This document shows positions 12,501 to 23,469 of a stretch of DNA of 64,000 bases, in pieces. The stretch comes from Onchidella celtica. Its lineage: Eukaryota > Mollusca > Gastropoda > Systellommatophora > Onchidiidae. The stretch spans positions 57,743,478 to 57,807,477 of the forward strand of contig OZ007571.1 in the NCBI GenBank assembly GCA_963931925.1, in the 5' to 3' direction. Made by a program: the position numbers and the translations under genes. Numbering within the stretch: position 1 is the stretch's first letter; each line of letters begins with the position of its first letter. Below the pieces are notes generated by a model that saw nothing but the letters and a program-made list of their open reading frames with translations, did no database searches and was not told the DNA's origin.

Positions 12501-15500
12501 TCCAGAGAGTGATAGACAGTGTAGCTGTTTAGATTCACAACGAACAGATCTACTCACGCCTGCCATACCGCACCAGTTTTGATGCAAACCCATAACAATT
12601 GCAATGATGAGAGGCCGCCGTAAAGAAGGTGTGACAAAGAGACGAATGATGGACACCTGAAAATAGGAATATCAAAGAAATGTATTTTTCTAGTTACAAC
12701 TGTTTGACAAATAACTTACACGAAGGATAATTCTCTGATTATTTTATCCTAAGGTAATCTGATCAGATACACCTTTTCATGGGGCATTAAGGCGCCCCAG
12801 TCCACAGTAAGGTCTAACCCCCCCCCCCAATCCCCACCCCCCCCACCCCCCCGGCTATTCAACTGATACTAAAACATGAAATGCAGACGTCATCTTTATG
12901 ACGTGGCAAGCAAGAAGTATTTAACATTGTTTGTGATCCAAATTGTCAATTCACTTGAATTTATCAATGGTCTCAGATGTTGAATGTACAGAAACTCGCA
13001 ACAACAACAGTCATTTTATAAATCAACATTTGATGCCTTAGCCCGTAGCTCGTAAGACGGCTGATATTTGGAGTTATGATTTCTATGTAATGTTTCAGCT
13101 CTCTTAAGGTTTTACAATAATTATCTGCCTCATAAAATTATATAGACCGCACTAATCCTCCGAGATATTGATTGGAATTGCCAGTCCACTCGTCTATCAG
13201 TGTACCTGCTCGTCGAATGTATTAATAAGCCAGTCCCTATGTTAATTATGCACTATCTGATAGGCTTCTATCTCTCAGTGAGTGGCACGACTTAAATCTT
13301 GTTTTCCTACCTGCGCTTCAGTGGATGACTCTTGCAGCTCTGCTTGTAACAAAGCTATATCTGGCTTTACATTCTTCCTGGATCTGACGGTCTGAAATGC
13401 TGTGTGGACAACCAAAATAATAATAATAATCGCACATAATAAAAATATATATAGTGCCCCATCCCATTAACGACCAGACAGGGTCTGAGCGCTTTACTTT
13501 ATTTCATCTTAGAATGAATCACACATGCACGCACGATACCGCCACCGGACAGTGCAATGAAAGTCTGCTGTGTTCTCTGTTGTTAATATACAACACACTC
13601 GAAAATGTCCTGCTGGCAATCCATATGTCCAGATTTTCCTAGAAATAGGTGCATTATGATGGGGACAAGACAATCTTGACACGGTATCAATATAATAATC
13701 GTGTATAATTTCATGTCTTTTGATAATTTGCTTTTTCTTACCTTTTGTTGCTCCCTCTTCATCCTCCTTATTAAACAATAAGTAACGAGGACTTTCAGGA
13801 CAAAAAGGAAATAGTAAAAGTTGCAAGCCGAACAAGACGACGGGGAAACCTGGAAAAAAGGAAAGGATAATGTTTCGTGAAACAGTCTCGTTACCAGAGA
13901 GTATGTGAATCATGTAGACATCTGTCTATGTTAATGTTGCTATCGTGAAACTACTTGTTTAGGAGATTGAGAAGGAGCAAAAGAGTGAGACTGCCATGGT
14001 CGGAAGAACAAAACGATAATATGGTAACAGTATAGAGAGGTAGGGCTGGTGGCACTCTGATGATAGCCTGTTTTGTCTTGGTTTTAATGTGAGACGTGAT
14101 CTTTATAGTTAACCTTGGCCTTGCGAATGAGTGAGACTAAAACAGACCTGTCTCATTAGTTCGGGTGTGTCGAAACTGTCTTGAGTCAGCTGGCGGAAGG
14201 AGAGACCTTGCGCACTGAGTCAAAATCAAACATATGCGATACAGACCTGAACCAGTGCGCCATCGCGTTACGTTGAAACATGTGCACATTTCCCCCTTTG
14301 TTTTGTATCTATTTGTTGAACCTGCCCTTCCCGTTGTCACGTACGTTATCCCTGTCCCACCATATATTATATGTCAAACACTATAATATATCATTTTTGT
14401 TTCTAACCAACTTGTGCCAGGCTGAAACGTATGTACACGGACCTAACAAATATGTCCAGTATCCTTCATTGCCCAGCAATTCTTGATAACCCAGAACCTG
14501 AGCGATAACAAAGGCAAAACTCTGCAACATTTGGTTCATGAGTGCCACAGTTCCTCTCATACTGGGTAGACCCAGCTCTACAGCGTATGCTGGCGCATTG
14601 CTTAGTCCCCAGCCTGCAGTGGACAAATGCAAAACAGTGTTTGTTAATAATAACCATAGCCATGTCGACAGCAACGACAATAACAATCTATAAATACAAA
14701 AACAACAAGCCTGATCGATTGGGTGTGGTGCATGATGATAATTGCAGTAACTGAAACATGCCATTATATAAATAATGAGTATTTAAGGGTCTCTTAATGT
14801 CTGAATTTTTGTTTGAACCAATTAAATTTGTGCCATGTTTTATAATCGTTACAGAATATAATGCAATGGGGTAGAATGAACGTACAGTGAGCTTGCTACA
14901 CAGAATCTGTGATGGAAGAGAGTTGAAGAATCGCCGCCTTTCAAAACGGTAAGTCGGGATTCCATCCCCGTCGTGGAGAATTTTTTTTTTTTTTATATAC
15001 ATTTATTGTAAAGTCGTTTCCCTGACTGTACTCAGTTAAGTATCAATGTGTGTGATTTTTAAGAGTTTGCAAAGTCGATTTAGTGGGAGACTGATCATTC
15101 TTCAGTTGCCACTGACTGCTTCCTTTATTTATTCATGTTCACTAAAGTGATTCAACACCACCTATCATGGCACACCTATGAACCAACCCTGCCAAGTTTA
15201 CGATCACGAACCTGTAGTGAGTCCAATGAGAACTCGCCCAACATACAGCATCTCATAAGAACCAGCCTGCTCGGACAACGCCATGATCAGTGCGCCACAT
15301 AGACCAGTGAAAGATGACAACATGATGGACAGTTTCCTGGCAAGAAATGTAAATTGCTAACATAAACCATCGCCACTGATTCCCTATACATTAGACATGA
15401 CGAAAATCGAGACATGTAAAAATGAAAATAAAGACCGCTCGAAAACCCCCACAACTTCTTTGTGGGATCAAAGGAACTAAAAGAAGGGGTCCAGTAAGAA

Positions 15501-18500
15501 TTATACCAGCAGCTAGAGAGAGAGAAAAAAAAAGGCCTCGTCGATTATCACAGCTAGGGGCGTTAAAATTTGGACTTTTCATTTTCTTTGACAAAATGCT
15601 GAATTCAATACAACAGCAACACCCAAGATTAAATGGGAATATGTACTAAACGTCCGCCGCGGACGCAAAGAAAAATTATTATTAAAATATGAAAACAATT
15701 AACATTAAAGTAGGACAAAAATGGTTACTAAAGCTAAAATTAATGTTCCCTTGGAATGAACGGCCTGGCACGTGATGTGACAATGATTATCATTAAAGTC
15801 TACCCGTTTCCCTCAACTGAATTTAGTGATTTGGCCTATCATTAAATTAATAAGGCGAATTAATATTGTAATTTTAAGTTAATATTTCCAGAAGTGGCGG
15901 GATGAGGCTCTAAAAAAGCATTATAAATCAATATGGTGCAGACGTACATTTAATTGTTTGTCGATCTAGTAATTATTCATGAAGGAAGCTGCATTAAAGG
16001 ATCATCTATATACAGTACGTACCCTCAGGAGGTCCCGGGGGGGGGGGGATTATAGGAGATACCCATAAACTGTGAAAAGTGCACACGGGTGGGGGGGGGG
16101 GTCTTTGAAGAATACTTACACATTCCAGCTACGATAATTAATTAAAGCGTTTAGCTATATGAACATAATTATTTGTTTTCAAGGAAATAGGTTGTAAAGT
16201 AATACGGACTATGTTTCTAATAAAACAGTCAAAAACCCAGTGCACAATGCCATTTAAGACTTCAAGATATTATGGCCTCATCGAGGGAAATTCAACAGTG
16301 GAATAGCCATGCTCTAGGGGGGTGGGGGAGGAGGGCAGGGACTAGGCCAAGGGTATGAAAGCGAAGAAAGGGGAGAAATGGGAGGAGGAGGGGGGGGGTG
16401 TCTAATTTTACCAAATCGAGCCTCTGCACTTCCTGGAAAACCCGTAAAAATGAATGCGTGATCCATTGTCTCATGTTACCTTCCTAAGCAGTCCGCCAAG
16501 TGACTCGAGGTGAGCGAACCCACTATAGCGCCAAGACCGACAACAGCAACCAGCAGCCCAAACAATGACTCCGCTTCACTCTTGGTCAGACCCTCACCGT
16601 TTCGTTCCACTTCAGTGGCATTCATGAAGTCTTGGATCAACTTTTGGTAAAAAAAAAGGTAACATTTATGAAAATTCATTTAGTTAGGTTAACTTGAGGC
16701 TGATAGTGCATTGGTTGAACTAGCGAGACAGGCTTGTTTCAGACTCACCGGAGGGTGATGTCTCCTGTAACTCCAAAGTCCATACTTCACACTCAGTGGC
16801 GGACCTATATTTTTGGGACCCTGAAGCTTGAACTGGTATAGCTCCCCTATGCAATCAGCAACAATAGAGCAACATCCAAAATTCCCTCAATTAAAAAAAA
16901 AGTTTCTTCAGGGCCCCCTCTGGAATTAAGCGCCCTGAAGCTTGAGCTTCATTCATTCCATAGTAGATCCGCCACTGCTCATATAAAACCAAAGCAAAAC
17001 AGACGTGACGTAATGCTCTGCTGTAGTCTAATCCACCAATAAAATTCAAACATACGAGAGTGCATTTAAAACTCTACAAAAAGGGAATGTCAATTTTCTT
17101 AATTAGAAATCGAGGGCCACATGATGGGCCATTTTACTTCGACTTTAAGAAAAAAAGAAAAAAAAAAGGAGAGATATTTGAGATGGTTGTAGCCATTGAC
17201 AACCAGCAGGTTATGATATACGTTGGGGGTTAAATTCTGAAAATTTAGGGTTTAATAACCCTTAATAAATCTGTAATAAAAAACAACAACAGCATTTAAA
17301 AAAATTAAAATATAATAACTATTAAGTCTGTTAAAAGAAAGTTATTCAGCTTTTATTTCTCTTGAAAACTAACTTGCAGTAGTTACCATACGGCACTGGA
17401 AATGTAAATTTCCAACCTCTTTCCAGTTATAAGACTTAAGCGTTATTTTGCCCTTTCAAGATTAGTTTTTTTTTTTTTTTTTAATGAAAATTATTACCAA
17501 ATACTACTCTGGTGACCTTCAATAACATCAACACCCTCTCTGAAAATAGATACGTAGTGTTCGTTGAGAATGCTAGACCTATTTCTGTACTTATTATCTT
17601 TTTTGCTTACATCACAGCCTCTCAAGTTACACAAACATCTTCTATAAAAATGTGTTAAAAATGTCACACAATCTTAAAATTGATAACGAAATATTCAGGT
17701 CACAGACCGTTGGCGGTTTTTTTTTTTTTGCCTGTCATTTACTTAACCCTTTGACTACTGACACCGTGAAAAACAGGTTTTCTGAAACCTTGTTTTTATG
17801 TAGATCGACGTATTTCAGTATCTTTAAATGGTATATGAGTATCTACATCATAGTGTTAGTCTGTGATACAAAAAAAGCTAGTGATGAGCCAAAAATCTCA
17901 ATTGATGGAGCAGTAAATAGGCCACAACAACGCATTGTCGATAGTAAAATGGCGAAAGTTTGGAACATTCAAGATGGCGCTTACATGTACTGGAGCATTG
18001 AGGCTTGCTATAGAGTAGGAAATGCCAGGTATACACATATAAGAGACCATCATCACCAGGATAAACATCGGTGTCCAACCTGACTGTGGAGAAAATTATT
18101 TTATAGTAGGTTATGGGGAGATATGGATGAATGGATGGAGATTTTGACTGACTGTCAACTGAATGGATGGATGGATGAAAGAATGCAGAGGGGAATGGAA
18201 ATGAATCATAGTGCTACACAATACAAAACAGACGACACTCTGCTACACCGCTTTTCTTCCGTCCGTGAAAGATGGCGGCAATTCTCGTGGCCACTTAGCA
18301 CTTCGCCACTGCGGACCAAAGGAAGAAAGGCAAACGACTATTAATAATTGCAGCCCACACTAATGGTGGACAACAAGCGAGTCCCATTTTTCGAACTTTT
18401 CTTTTTAGCCGAAACCTTGCCCTCATTTTGTCTTGCCTCAAGGCACGGTAGGATGTACAGTGACTTGGCCGACTTCCTGCTCTAGGCTATCTATAGAGCT

Positions 18501-18841
18501 CTGTGGAAGAACAGAAAGCTGAATAGATGGTTTAACAGGCACCCCGTGATACATGGAAGGATAAACACAAAGGCAGAGAGACAAACAGGCCTACAGGGAG
18601 ACGGAAAGACAGACAAAAAGAGGCAGAGAGACATACATGGAGAAGGCAAATGAACAAGCAGACCGATAGACAGACAAAGAGGCAGGCAGACAGGCAGACG
18701 AATAGACTGACAAGCAGACTTGCAGACAGACAGGTAGACGGCAGTTACCGGTAGGTCATCTTCACCCACTGTCGGAAGCTCTCCGTCCTTCCCATGAGGC
18801 TTTTCCTTCAGCGTTGAAGGTTTACCATTCTTACTCTCCAT
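595..18841 (-). CDS. SLC2/GLUT-family facilitative sugar transporter, 3' end outside window
   Basis: Ten coding exons read on the minus strand join in frame into 411 codons: 18841-18749, 18083-17985, 16640-16480, 15336-15212, 14613-14443, 13849-13742, 13399-13311, 12656-12558, 11089-10877 and 670-595. Each junction has GT/AG and a matching phase. GLUTs move hexoses or polyols across membranes by facilitated diffusion as 12-helix major facilitator proteins. Supporting motifs are DCLGRK (about residues 114-119, loop 2-3), PESPRYLL (234-241, after helix 6), RFGRK (358-362, loop 8-9) and YALGP (407-411, helix 10). Family length is about 480-500 aa, so roughly 70-90 C-terminal residues should lie left of base 1. 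The ATG at 18841 opens a hydrophilic 35-residue tail before helix 1. The usual helix 7 motif QQLSGINA reads HQNWCGMAG (307-315), so the substrate may not be glucose. I cannot assign a GLUT class. Confidence 0.9.
1735..1885 (-). repeat. Dispersed repeat A, copy 1
   Basis: The reverse complement of this stretch matches 54988-55132 over about 145 bases with scattered substitutions, including the shared words TTAGCGTGCA and AACAATGCCG. It sits in the large SLC2 intron. No coding potential or terminal repeats were recognised; it is probably an old non-autonomous transposon fragment. Confidence 0.65.
3538..4776 (+). repeat. 5' LTR of the Gypsy element
   Basis: About 1239 bp, starting TGTCACGAG and ending GTGACA just before the primer-binding site. 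An AATAAA polyadenylation hexamer sits at 4670-4675. By eye it is identical to 9609-10831 over the shared 1.22 kb. A small open frame on the minus strand (about 4070-4273) appears unchanged in both LTRs and is not regarded as a gene. Confidence 0.9.
4778..4790 (+). promoter_or_regulatory. Primer-binding site, tRNA-Pro type, first copy
   Basis: TGGGGGCTCGTCC begins one base after the LTR end GTGACA. It matches the first 13 bases of the proline-tRNA primer site known from gammaretroviruses (recalled from memory). A second copy follows at 4801-4813, each preceded by GTGACAC. Confidence 0.75.
4801..4813 (+). promoter_or_regulatory. Second tandem copy of the primer-binding site
   Basis: This is the same 13-mer as at 4778-4790, inside a 23-base tandem duplication that also repeats the LTR terminus GTGACA. 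It probably arose by slippage during reverse transcription. Only the copy abutting the LTR is in the expected position. Confidence 0.65.
4814..5762 (+). other. Untranslated leader of the Gypsy element
   Basis: There are 949 bases between the primer-binding repeats and the gag ATG without a plus-strand gene. T-rich and G-rich stretches predominate. Packaging or dimerisation signals would be expected here but cannot be identified by eye. Confidence 0.6.
5763..8441 (+). CDS. Gypsy Gag-protease-integrase fragment polyprotein
   Basis: A single 892-codon frame starts at the first ATG after the leader. Residues about 10-115 form a highly charged, Lys/Glu/Gln-rich coiled coil. Residues about 125-305 are a capsid-like domain of the kind from which SCAN domains are thought to derive. 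Two CCHC zinc knuckles start at C402 and C420. An aspartic protease motif DTGS lies at 520-523. An integrase zinc finger (H711, H718, C748, C751) follows. From about residue 781 the text jumps to an integrase C-terminal segment with a GPY module (WKGPY), so the D,D-35-E core is absent. The frame ends at TAA where it meets the RT segment in another frame. Gag and protease look intact. Confidence 0.9.
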   Translation: MAELQQLMKLGKELGLEGEELRGWIKEQQADLRDERAKDREREKEAKAQEQEREAKDKEEEREFKLKELEAKQQEREAKAQEQERELKLREIEARDNQQERETRMRIAELESQKNAPTEAVERQVHNKGGVRIKLPTFDDRKDDIDAFLYRFELNAQLQWGENKELWATYLASLLQGRALTYFKELQREDVQDYDKLKALLLRRFARTEEYFREQFRRARADTREDFAAFVARLTEYFANWVDLAHVGTDFAKLKDLMIRDQLYASCHKDLVAFLKENEPATVQEASKLAEAYRTAHPSKPVARAYVQDAGYVAVVEGSPAGLRDRSRQRGAYSGQAQGQRMGYHQSPPYGSGKFDRAGGLGRGNGRGRFVTFADDRRHRDSSSGRDGSRGPRPSAAQGAECWICGRVGHFSRECRAAKCWNCGRADHISVNCPAGRIAANADSSSSPCSPNKFHHAAACVTSDNGGGQYSKCPSCEKLLSSGVLPCGRKIPVINSCHTGGGLRVYPGFVGDEPVSVLRDTGSTVVGVHRDCIRDSQLTGETVPCIQFSGAIEKLPMARIMIDTPFLSGEVEAVVGCFPGAQLIIGNVSRVVSPSDENVQAWSQSKGIDFCAAVETRRRVADKDKIRPLATPAVNLDITPERLARLQREDPSLNPCFGEARTEKTRRYKNGSSSFFVQGGILFRMYVTVASVQKQVVVPRSLIATVLRLAHDVPLADHMGSARTKQRVLKNFYWPSVYRDVRLYCKTCSACQKTTHKGRTPQAPLQKIPTVSEPVKKVSIDLVDLRERLSSARTIAEEASGIASKRAKDYKDRGSKLRIFKQGDKVLLLLPTDHNKLLMTWKGPYVIERIVSKVDYAIHIDGSVKVFHVDMLQRFHERPEYLYSRTGVEGHT
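8431..9252 (+). pseudogene. Gypsy RT (C-terminal half) and RNase H, 5'-truncated
   Basis: The recognisable homology starts at the RT catalytic box SFFDD (YxDD equivalent). It continues through the thumb and the connection (FLGHIVG, RSFxG-like RSLVG), then RNase H with TDAS, a YSVIEHECLA block and TDHKPL, ending at TAG. RT blocks 1-4 are missing upstream. The frame extends back to 8341, but that part overlaps the integrase tail in another frame and is not RT. The junction near 8430 changes frame, so this half could be translated only by frameshift or not at all. Confidence 0.88.
9253..9608 (+). other. 3' untranslated part of the Gypsy element with polypurine tract
   Basis: About 340 bases follow the RNase H stop and contain no open frame. 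They end with GGGGTGGGGGATGA at 9595-9608, directly before the 3' LTR. This is the expected place and composition for the polypurine tract that primes plus-strand synthesis. Confidence 0.75.
9609..10831 (+). repeat. 3' LTR of the Gypsy element, truncated at its 3' end
   Basis: It matches the 5' LTR base for base as far as I can read, up to CATCTCCCAG. The final 16 or so bases of the 5' LTR (ending GTGACA) are absent. Host intron sequence follows, and the SLC2 exon begins 45 bases later at 10877. Confidence 0.9.
12818..12852 (+). repeat. Poly-C tract
   Basis: A C-homopolymer interrupted by a few A and T bases lies in an SLC2 intron. The minus (coding) strand is G-rich here. Confidence 0.8.
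14130..14225 (+). repeat. Dispersed repeat B, copy 1
   Basis: About 95 bases resemble 20805-20915, sharing TTAGTTCGG/CTAGTTCGG, AAACTGTC and GAGTCAG in the same order. It lies in an SLC2 intron. No coding potential was seen. Confidence 0.55.
16020..16110 (+). repeat. Two poly-G runs
   Basis: Homopolymer G runs of about ten bases occur near 16038-16048 and 16091-16101, in the SLC2 intron between the exons at 15336 and 16480. Confidence 0.7.
16794..16977. mobile_element. Small non-autonomous DNA transposon (MITE), hAT-like termini
   Basis: The ends are inverted: CAGTGGCGGACCTA at the left and TAGATCCGCCACTG at the right, about 184 bp overall with no ORF. Flanking octamers (TTCACACT and CTCATATA) agree at only about half of the positions, so any 8-bp target duplication has decayed. 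An internal word CCTGAAGCTTGA occurs twice. The family label rests on end sequence and size only. Confidence 0.6.
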
Positions 18842-21800
18842 TCGTCTTTAAGCGGTGTTCTCTCCGACGAATTCCTGAACTGTCTTAATCTCAGTGCTCA
18901 TGTATCTGTCGTGAGAAAGAAGAAAATTTTATTGAGGGAATGTATTACCCATTACAGATAAAAGAAGTGTTGCGGAGCGAGTTGGTGCTCATCGTGGCAT
19001 TTATGAGCATAGTCATGTTCGCGCTCCCTCTTCACTGTCACTCTTCAGTTTTTCCATGTTGATGATGCACATTTTTACTGTTATAAACTATAACATACCG
19101 GAATATACTTCGGTGTAAAAAGTGTCTATTTGTTGTTTTTGTGTGTATTTATTGTTGGAACTACTTCACCTTTCCGGTTGAAAAGGCGTATTAGTTATTA
19201 TTAGAGGAATGATCATAATTATCCATTCATAAATTGCATATCGGATGAATTGGCATCGGTTTTTCTTTCATTCTCTCTTCTTGCAACTACTTTCCTCTGC
19301 ATCACTGAAACATCTTGTAACTGTTGTCTGTTAGCCGTGGTTTATTAAACAATGAGAAAAAATGCATTGTAAAGAAATTGTGCGACGGAATGCACAAAAG
19401 AACTAGGCTGAACTGAAAATGAACCTTTAACTACAACTGGCCAGCCAAAGTGACAATATTAATGGTTATGACACCGGATATCCCACTGAAATTTGAAACC
19501 ATATCAGATCTTTATAGGCCGTGCTCTGGCCGATTTATATTATTATGTTTGCTTATAGCATAATTCATTACAAATATACCTTATTAGACATCAGAGATGT
19601 CGTCAACTCTCATCTGGTGCTAAAGATACAGATTCTAATGCCAGTACAGTCAAGCCGATTATATTTTAAAACTCCCTGTTCGTAATAGAAATTAATAAGA
19701 AAAGCCTTCTTGTTTTAATTTCAGCTTGGGAGTGTACTCATTTTGACAGAGGAGATTCTGAAAGTCAAAACTATTTATTGGCGTTTTTCATATTTCACTT
19801 ATATTTTTTCCTGATTTGTGTATAAAGTTGTGTAAATTTTGTTATGTTCCATGAAAGACTGAACGAATACGATAATGTTACATGACAATTTTCACTATAG
19901 AGCAATAACATTTTCATTTTGTCATCACTTTGCGATCAATACAATAGGAAATAGCCTTGAATAATAAAGGTAGCTATTGTATTTTAATTGGGCCGGAGGA
20001 GAACTGGAACCCACAACCCACGCACGTTTTATTAATTCGTACTCGTATTTGGACATCTACGTGATGTGCACACTGAAGTATTCAATTTGCTGATAAAAAC
20101 GAGGGGGGGGGGGGTCGATTAAAAAGACAGCCTTGGCAATACAGAATAGGCCAGTCAAGTCACAGTTTGTTTACGAAGAGGTGAATACCTGTGCTAATGT
20201 CCGAGGGGAACACCTGTGCAAATTGCCGAGAGTGGACACCTGTACAGGTTTAAGTTCACAGATCCGCTCAACAATTTCGAGTGGCGAAAAAGGTAAAAAC
20301 GGACCCAGGGTCAGAATGGAGCATGGTTCACTTACAAATCTGACTGATAACCAATTCAGGTCACACTTAAAACCAAAAATTTGGTATTTGTCATGCAATC
20401 TAGAAACAGTAAGATTGTGGTAATGTTTCCGTCATTCTTCTACTTCTTTTTCCTCTTCTTTCAATATTTTTTTTTCTACTCAGATTAATAATTATGTGAT
20501 TTGGAATGTATTTATTCAGTGCATGACTCAGAGATTACAGATAACTGAATAGAGATAAATAAGTACATAATTCAAGGAACAAAATAGAAAGTAATATAGA
20601 CAGTTGTTTCTTTGTAAATAAGTAAAGACATTCAAAGTACATTATAGGTATAAAAAATAAGTAAGAAATAAAAGTGAAAAAAAAAGATAATGAGGATATA
20701 TAGATTACCACTTTTCAACATAATTATTAAGACTGCGACGCACTGAGTCACGTCTGTTTTGCTTCGATTTCAGTGTGCGGCTTGAACTATAGAGTTAGAC
20801 GGGACCTCGAGCACTGACGAGAGTAAACCAAGTCAAGTTCACTAGTTCGGATGCGTCAAAACTGTCCTGAGTCAGGTAGGGGAAAGAGAAAGCTGGCGCA
20901 GTGAGTTAAAACGGGCGTAAAACAAATTTGACTCCACGTGCTCCCAGTCTAAGAGAATGATATTGAATAACTGTCCAATAGAAGAAATATTATCCAAATC
21001 TTGGCTAGATATGCCGTCCAGGATTTCTAGGGCCGCGAGGCTCTCTTCCATCCGGTAACTTCATTCCATCTTTCATTCACATTTCATCATTCAGTTTTTC
21101 TTCAGCACTTTTTTGTCCCGTCTTTTGTCCACCCATCTTTGTGTCCGTTATCCATCAACGTGCCCGGCCCTTAAATCATTGGCTTATACAATGCCAATCA
21201 GTCTGTCCTACGGAAATACGGTAACATTATATTGCATAATTTTCAACTGCTTTTCCTTTTTTTTTTTCTATAAAAGTCATTATTTTATTTATCATTTTTC
21301 AGTTAAAAAAAAAAAAAGCAAGCAATTTGGTATGTCATGAAGTTTATTGAACAGACATAAAGCACAAGGGTTTCCTGCTTACCGACCCTACCAATTTAGA
21401 TGAAGCATAAAATACGACAAAAGCATTAATTTATGTATTGCAAAAATTCAGCATGTTTGTTAGCTTCTGATTGAAAAGTACCATCGTCTTAAATTTCAGT
21501 CATGTTGTAAGTTCATCTGAAAGAGCTTGGATGGTATAATATGTGCTCGAGTGTTAAAGAAAACCTAAAAGCACCAAAAAAAAAAAGGACTTTAGTCACA
21601 TAAATGCATTATAATTATTATCCCGTTTATGCTGCTGTGTTACATCTGGCACATAATATAAATCTTTCATGGGCCGTTTCGATGCTTTTTGTTTCTTTTT
21701 TAATCGTATGGCAGGATCTCCGATTTTCCATCTTGGCCAAGAAGAGCCCAGTCATACTGTGTCTCTTCTATTTGTTATTCAACTCGCATTAAGAGTATGT

Positions 21801-23469
21801 AAGAATGATCAGAATCATCCAAGGCTCTTCCCTGCACAAAATTTCCAAATCTGAGCCAAAAAGTGCACGCCTTAATAATTCAGAAACGTCTCTGTCCGGA
21901 AGCACTACTTCTTCCGAAGACGGTACTTTGGTTTGGGTTCCCCATTGTGTTCTTCTTTAGTTTCAAAACATGCCAGCAAAAATTCAAACGGCGTGTTTCT
22001 CTCACCATCTGATCCTTGAACAACCGGAAGGAAAGCAGAAAATTGATTATAACGCCTCCTTTCCACAAGTGGTGGCAGGAAGGGGCTTAAAACATTTGTT
22101 TTAAAAAAAAGGCTGCTGCATCAGAACGCATAGTTATAGATGTAGTAGATATTATTATAATATAGTTAGTTATGTTATCAATAATTTAAGAACCAAGGCG
22201 TAACCTTCCCCGCTCCCAAACGTTACCAGCCGACAGAAAAATTTAAATTGTGTTGTTTACAATATTATTATTGTCTTTCGAACATAATTCCCAGCCTTGT
22301 ACTCTGGCTATCTCGGCACTCGAATGCATACAGACATCGCGTGTGTACTCATGCAATGTGTACAAGGAACATGGTCAGAGGTTACTCACATAACTCTAGA
22401 TGGTTTTCTTGTAAGAAGTGTTGCTTATAAAAAATTTGATTACACAGCAGACATTGAAATTGAAATACCTCAAATATATTTCACTCAAAAATGGATATCG
22501 TGATCAGTATTTTTTATCTTTGAATTTAGGGAATGGAATTCTTCAGTTGCTGGACTGTCTAGGTCAGAAAAGCTGCCGGTGAAATGAACTGATCTGCAAA
22601 TTATGTAATATAATCATGCCAAAACCAAGACCTGTACTATATTATGAATACCAGGAAAGAAAAAAACAACCATTAAAAAACAGCGCACACTTATTGTGCA
22701 ATAACGTAAAGGAATTTAGATTACTTGAAGAGGCGTTTGTTTTGTTTCAGGGATGTAATTGTTTATATTCCTTCGGTAATGTATTTCTTCTCAGTGATTA
22801 TCTTTCTCGTGTTCCACTGTAAGTAGACCAAATAGAAAATAAAAATAGCCACATATCACGTGCTTTAGAAAAAGATAATGCATTTGACGATTGTGTTACT
22901 GTTGAGTGCTGTGCTATTTCGATGATTGCCCAAAATTGTGCGAAATCAATTTCTTTTTGTCCAAAAGTGAGAACTTACAGTTACACCAGTTGAACCTTAT
23001 GGGTACATTCTGACAAAATCCAAACGCATTATCTGTTCAACAATGAAAATGATTCATCATAAAGTCTGTTTCGCACCATTCTGCGGTGGTTTTTTAAAAA
23101 TAAAGCAAGCATCATTGTACTGATTCTGAACGGAAGCATTTTTGTTCCAAACATTTCGATTTAGGCCAGTATGTGTCTGTTTCTTCTTATGATTATAGGA
23201 TTTGAAAGACGTCGGACTCGGCACATAAAAAGTAGATCTGCATGCAGCGTTTGCTGGAAAAAGAAACTACGGTTAAAAGTGCTTTTTTTCTTTGAAGTTC
23301 GTAGTCACAAAATTAGGTCCCACGACTGAATTTACTTCATTAGAAAAAGTCCCATCAAGCTTGCCTTATTTGAACTGGAATACCCGACCCGTCACAGAAA
23401 TACAGTGATGAATTTGAGAAACAAATCTCTTCTATTCTTGCAAAGGTAATTTATGTGGCAAGTGTAAGT
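18842..23469. other. Intergenic region between divergent SLC2 and SLC66A3 genes
   Basis: There are 4.6 kb between the two start codons, which face away from each other. It should contain 5' untranslated exons and promoters, but no TATA box or start site can be fixed. An AG at 18905-18906 on the minus strand could precede a short 5' UTR exon of SLC2. Also present are a G run near 20103, dispersed repeat B at 20805-20915 and several A/T homopolymers. No further gene was recognised. Confidence 0.6.
20805..20915 (+). repeat. Dispersed repeat B, copy 2
   Basis: This is the partner of 14130-14225 in the same orientation, with many substitutions and small gaps. Its nature is unknown. Confidence 0.55.

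Noticed and set aside
14885..14990. Possible tRNA-like SINE head (GGGATTCCATCCC)
   Set aside because: No A-box partner at the right spacing and no matching SINE body nearby.
20133..20423. 96-codon plus-strand frame in the intergenic region
   Set aside because: No domain or signal peptide, and its sequence contains a local near-repeat of about 30 bases; it looks like chance.
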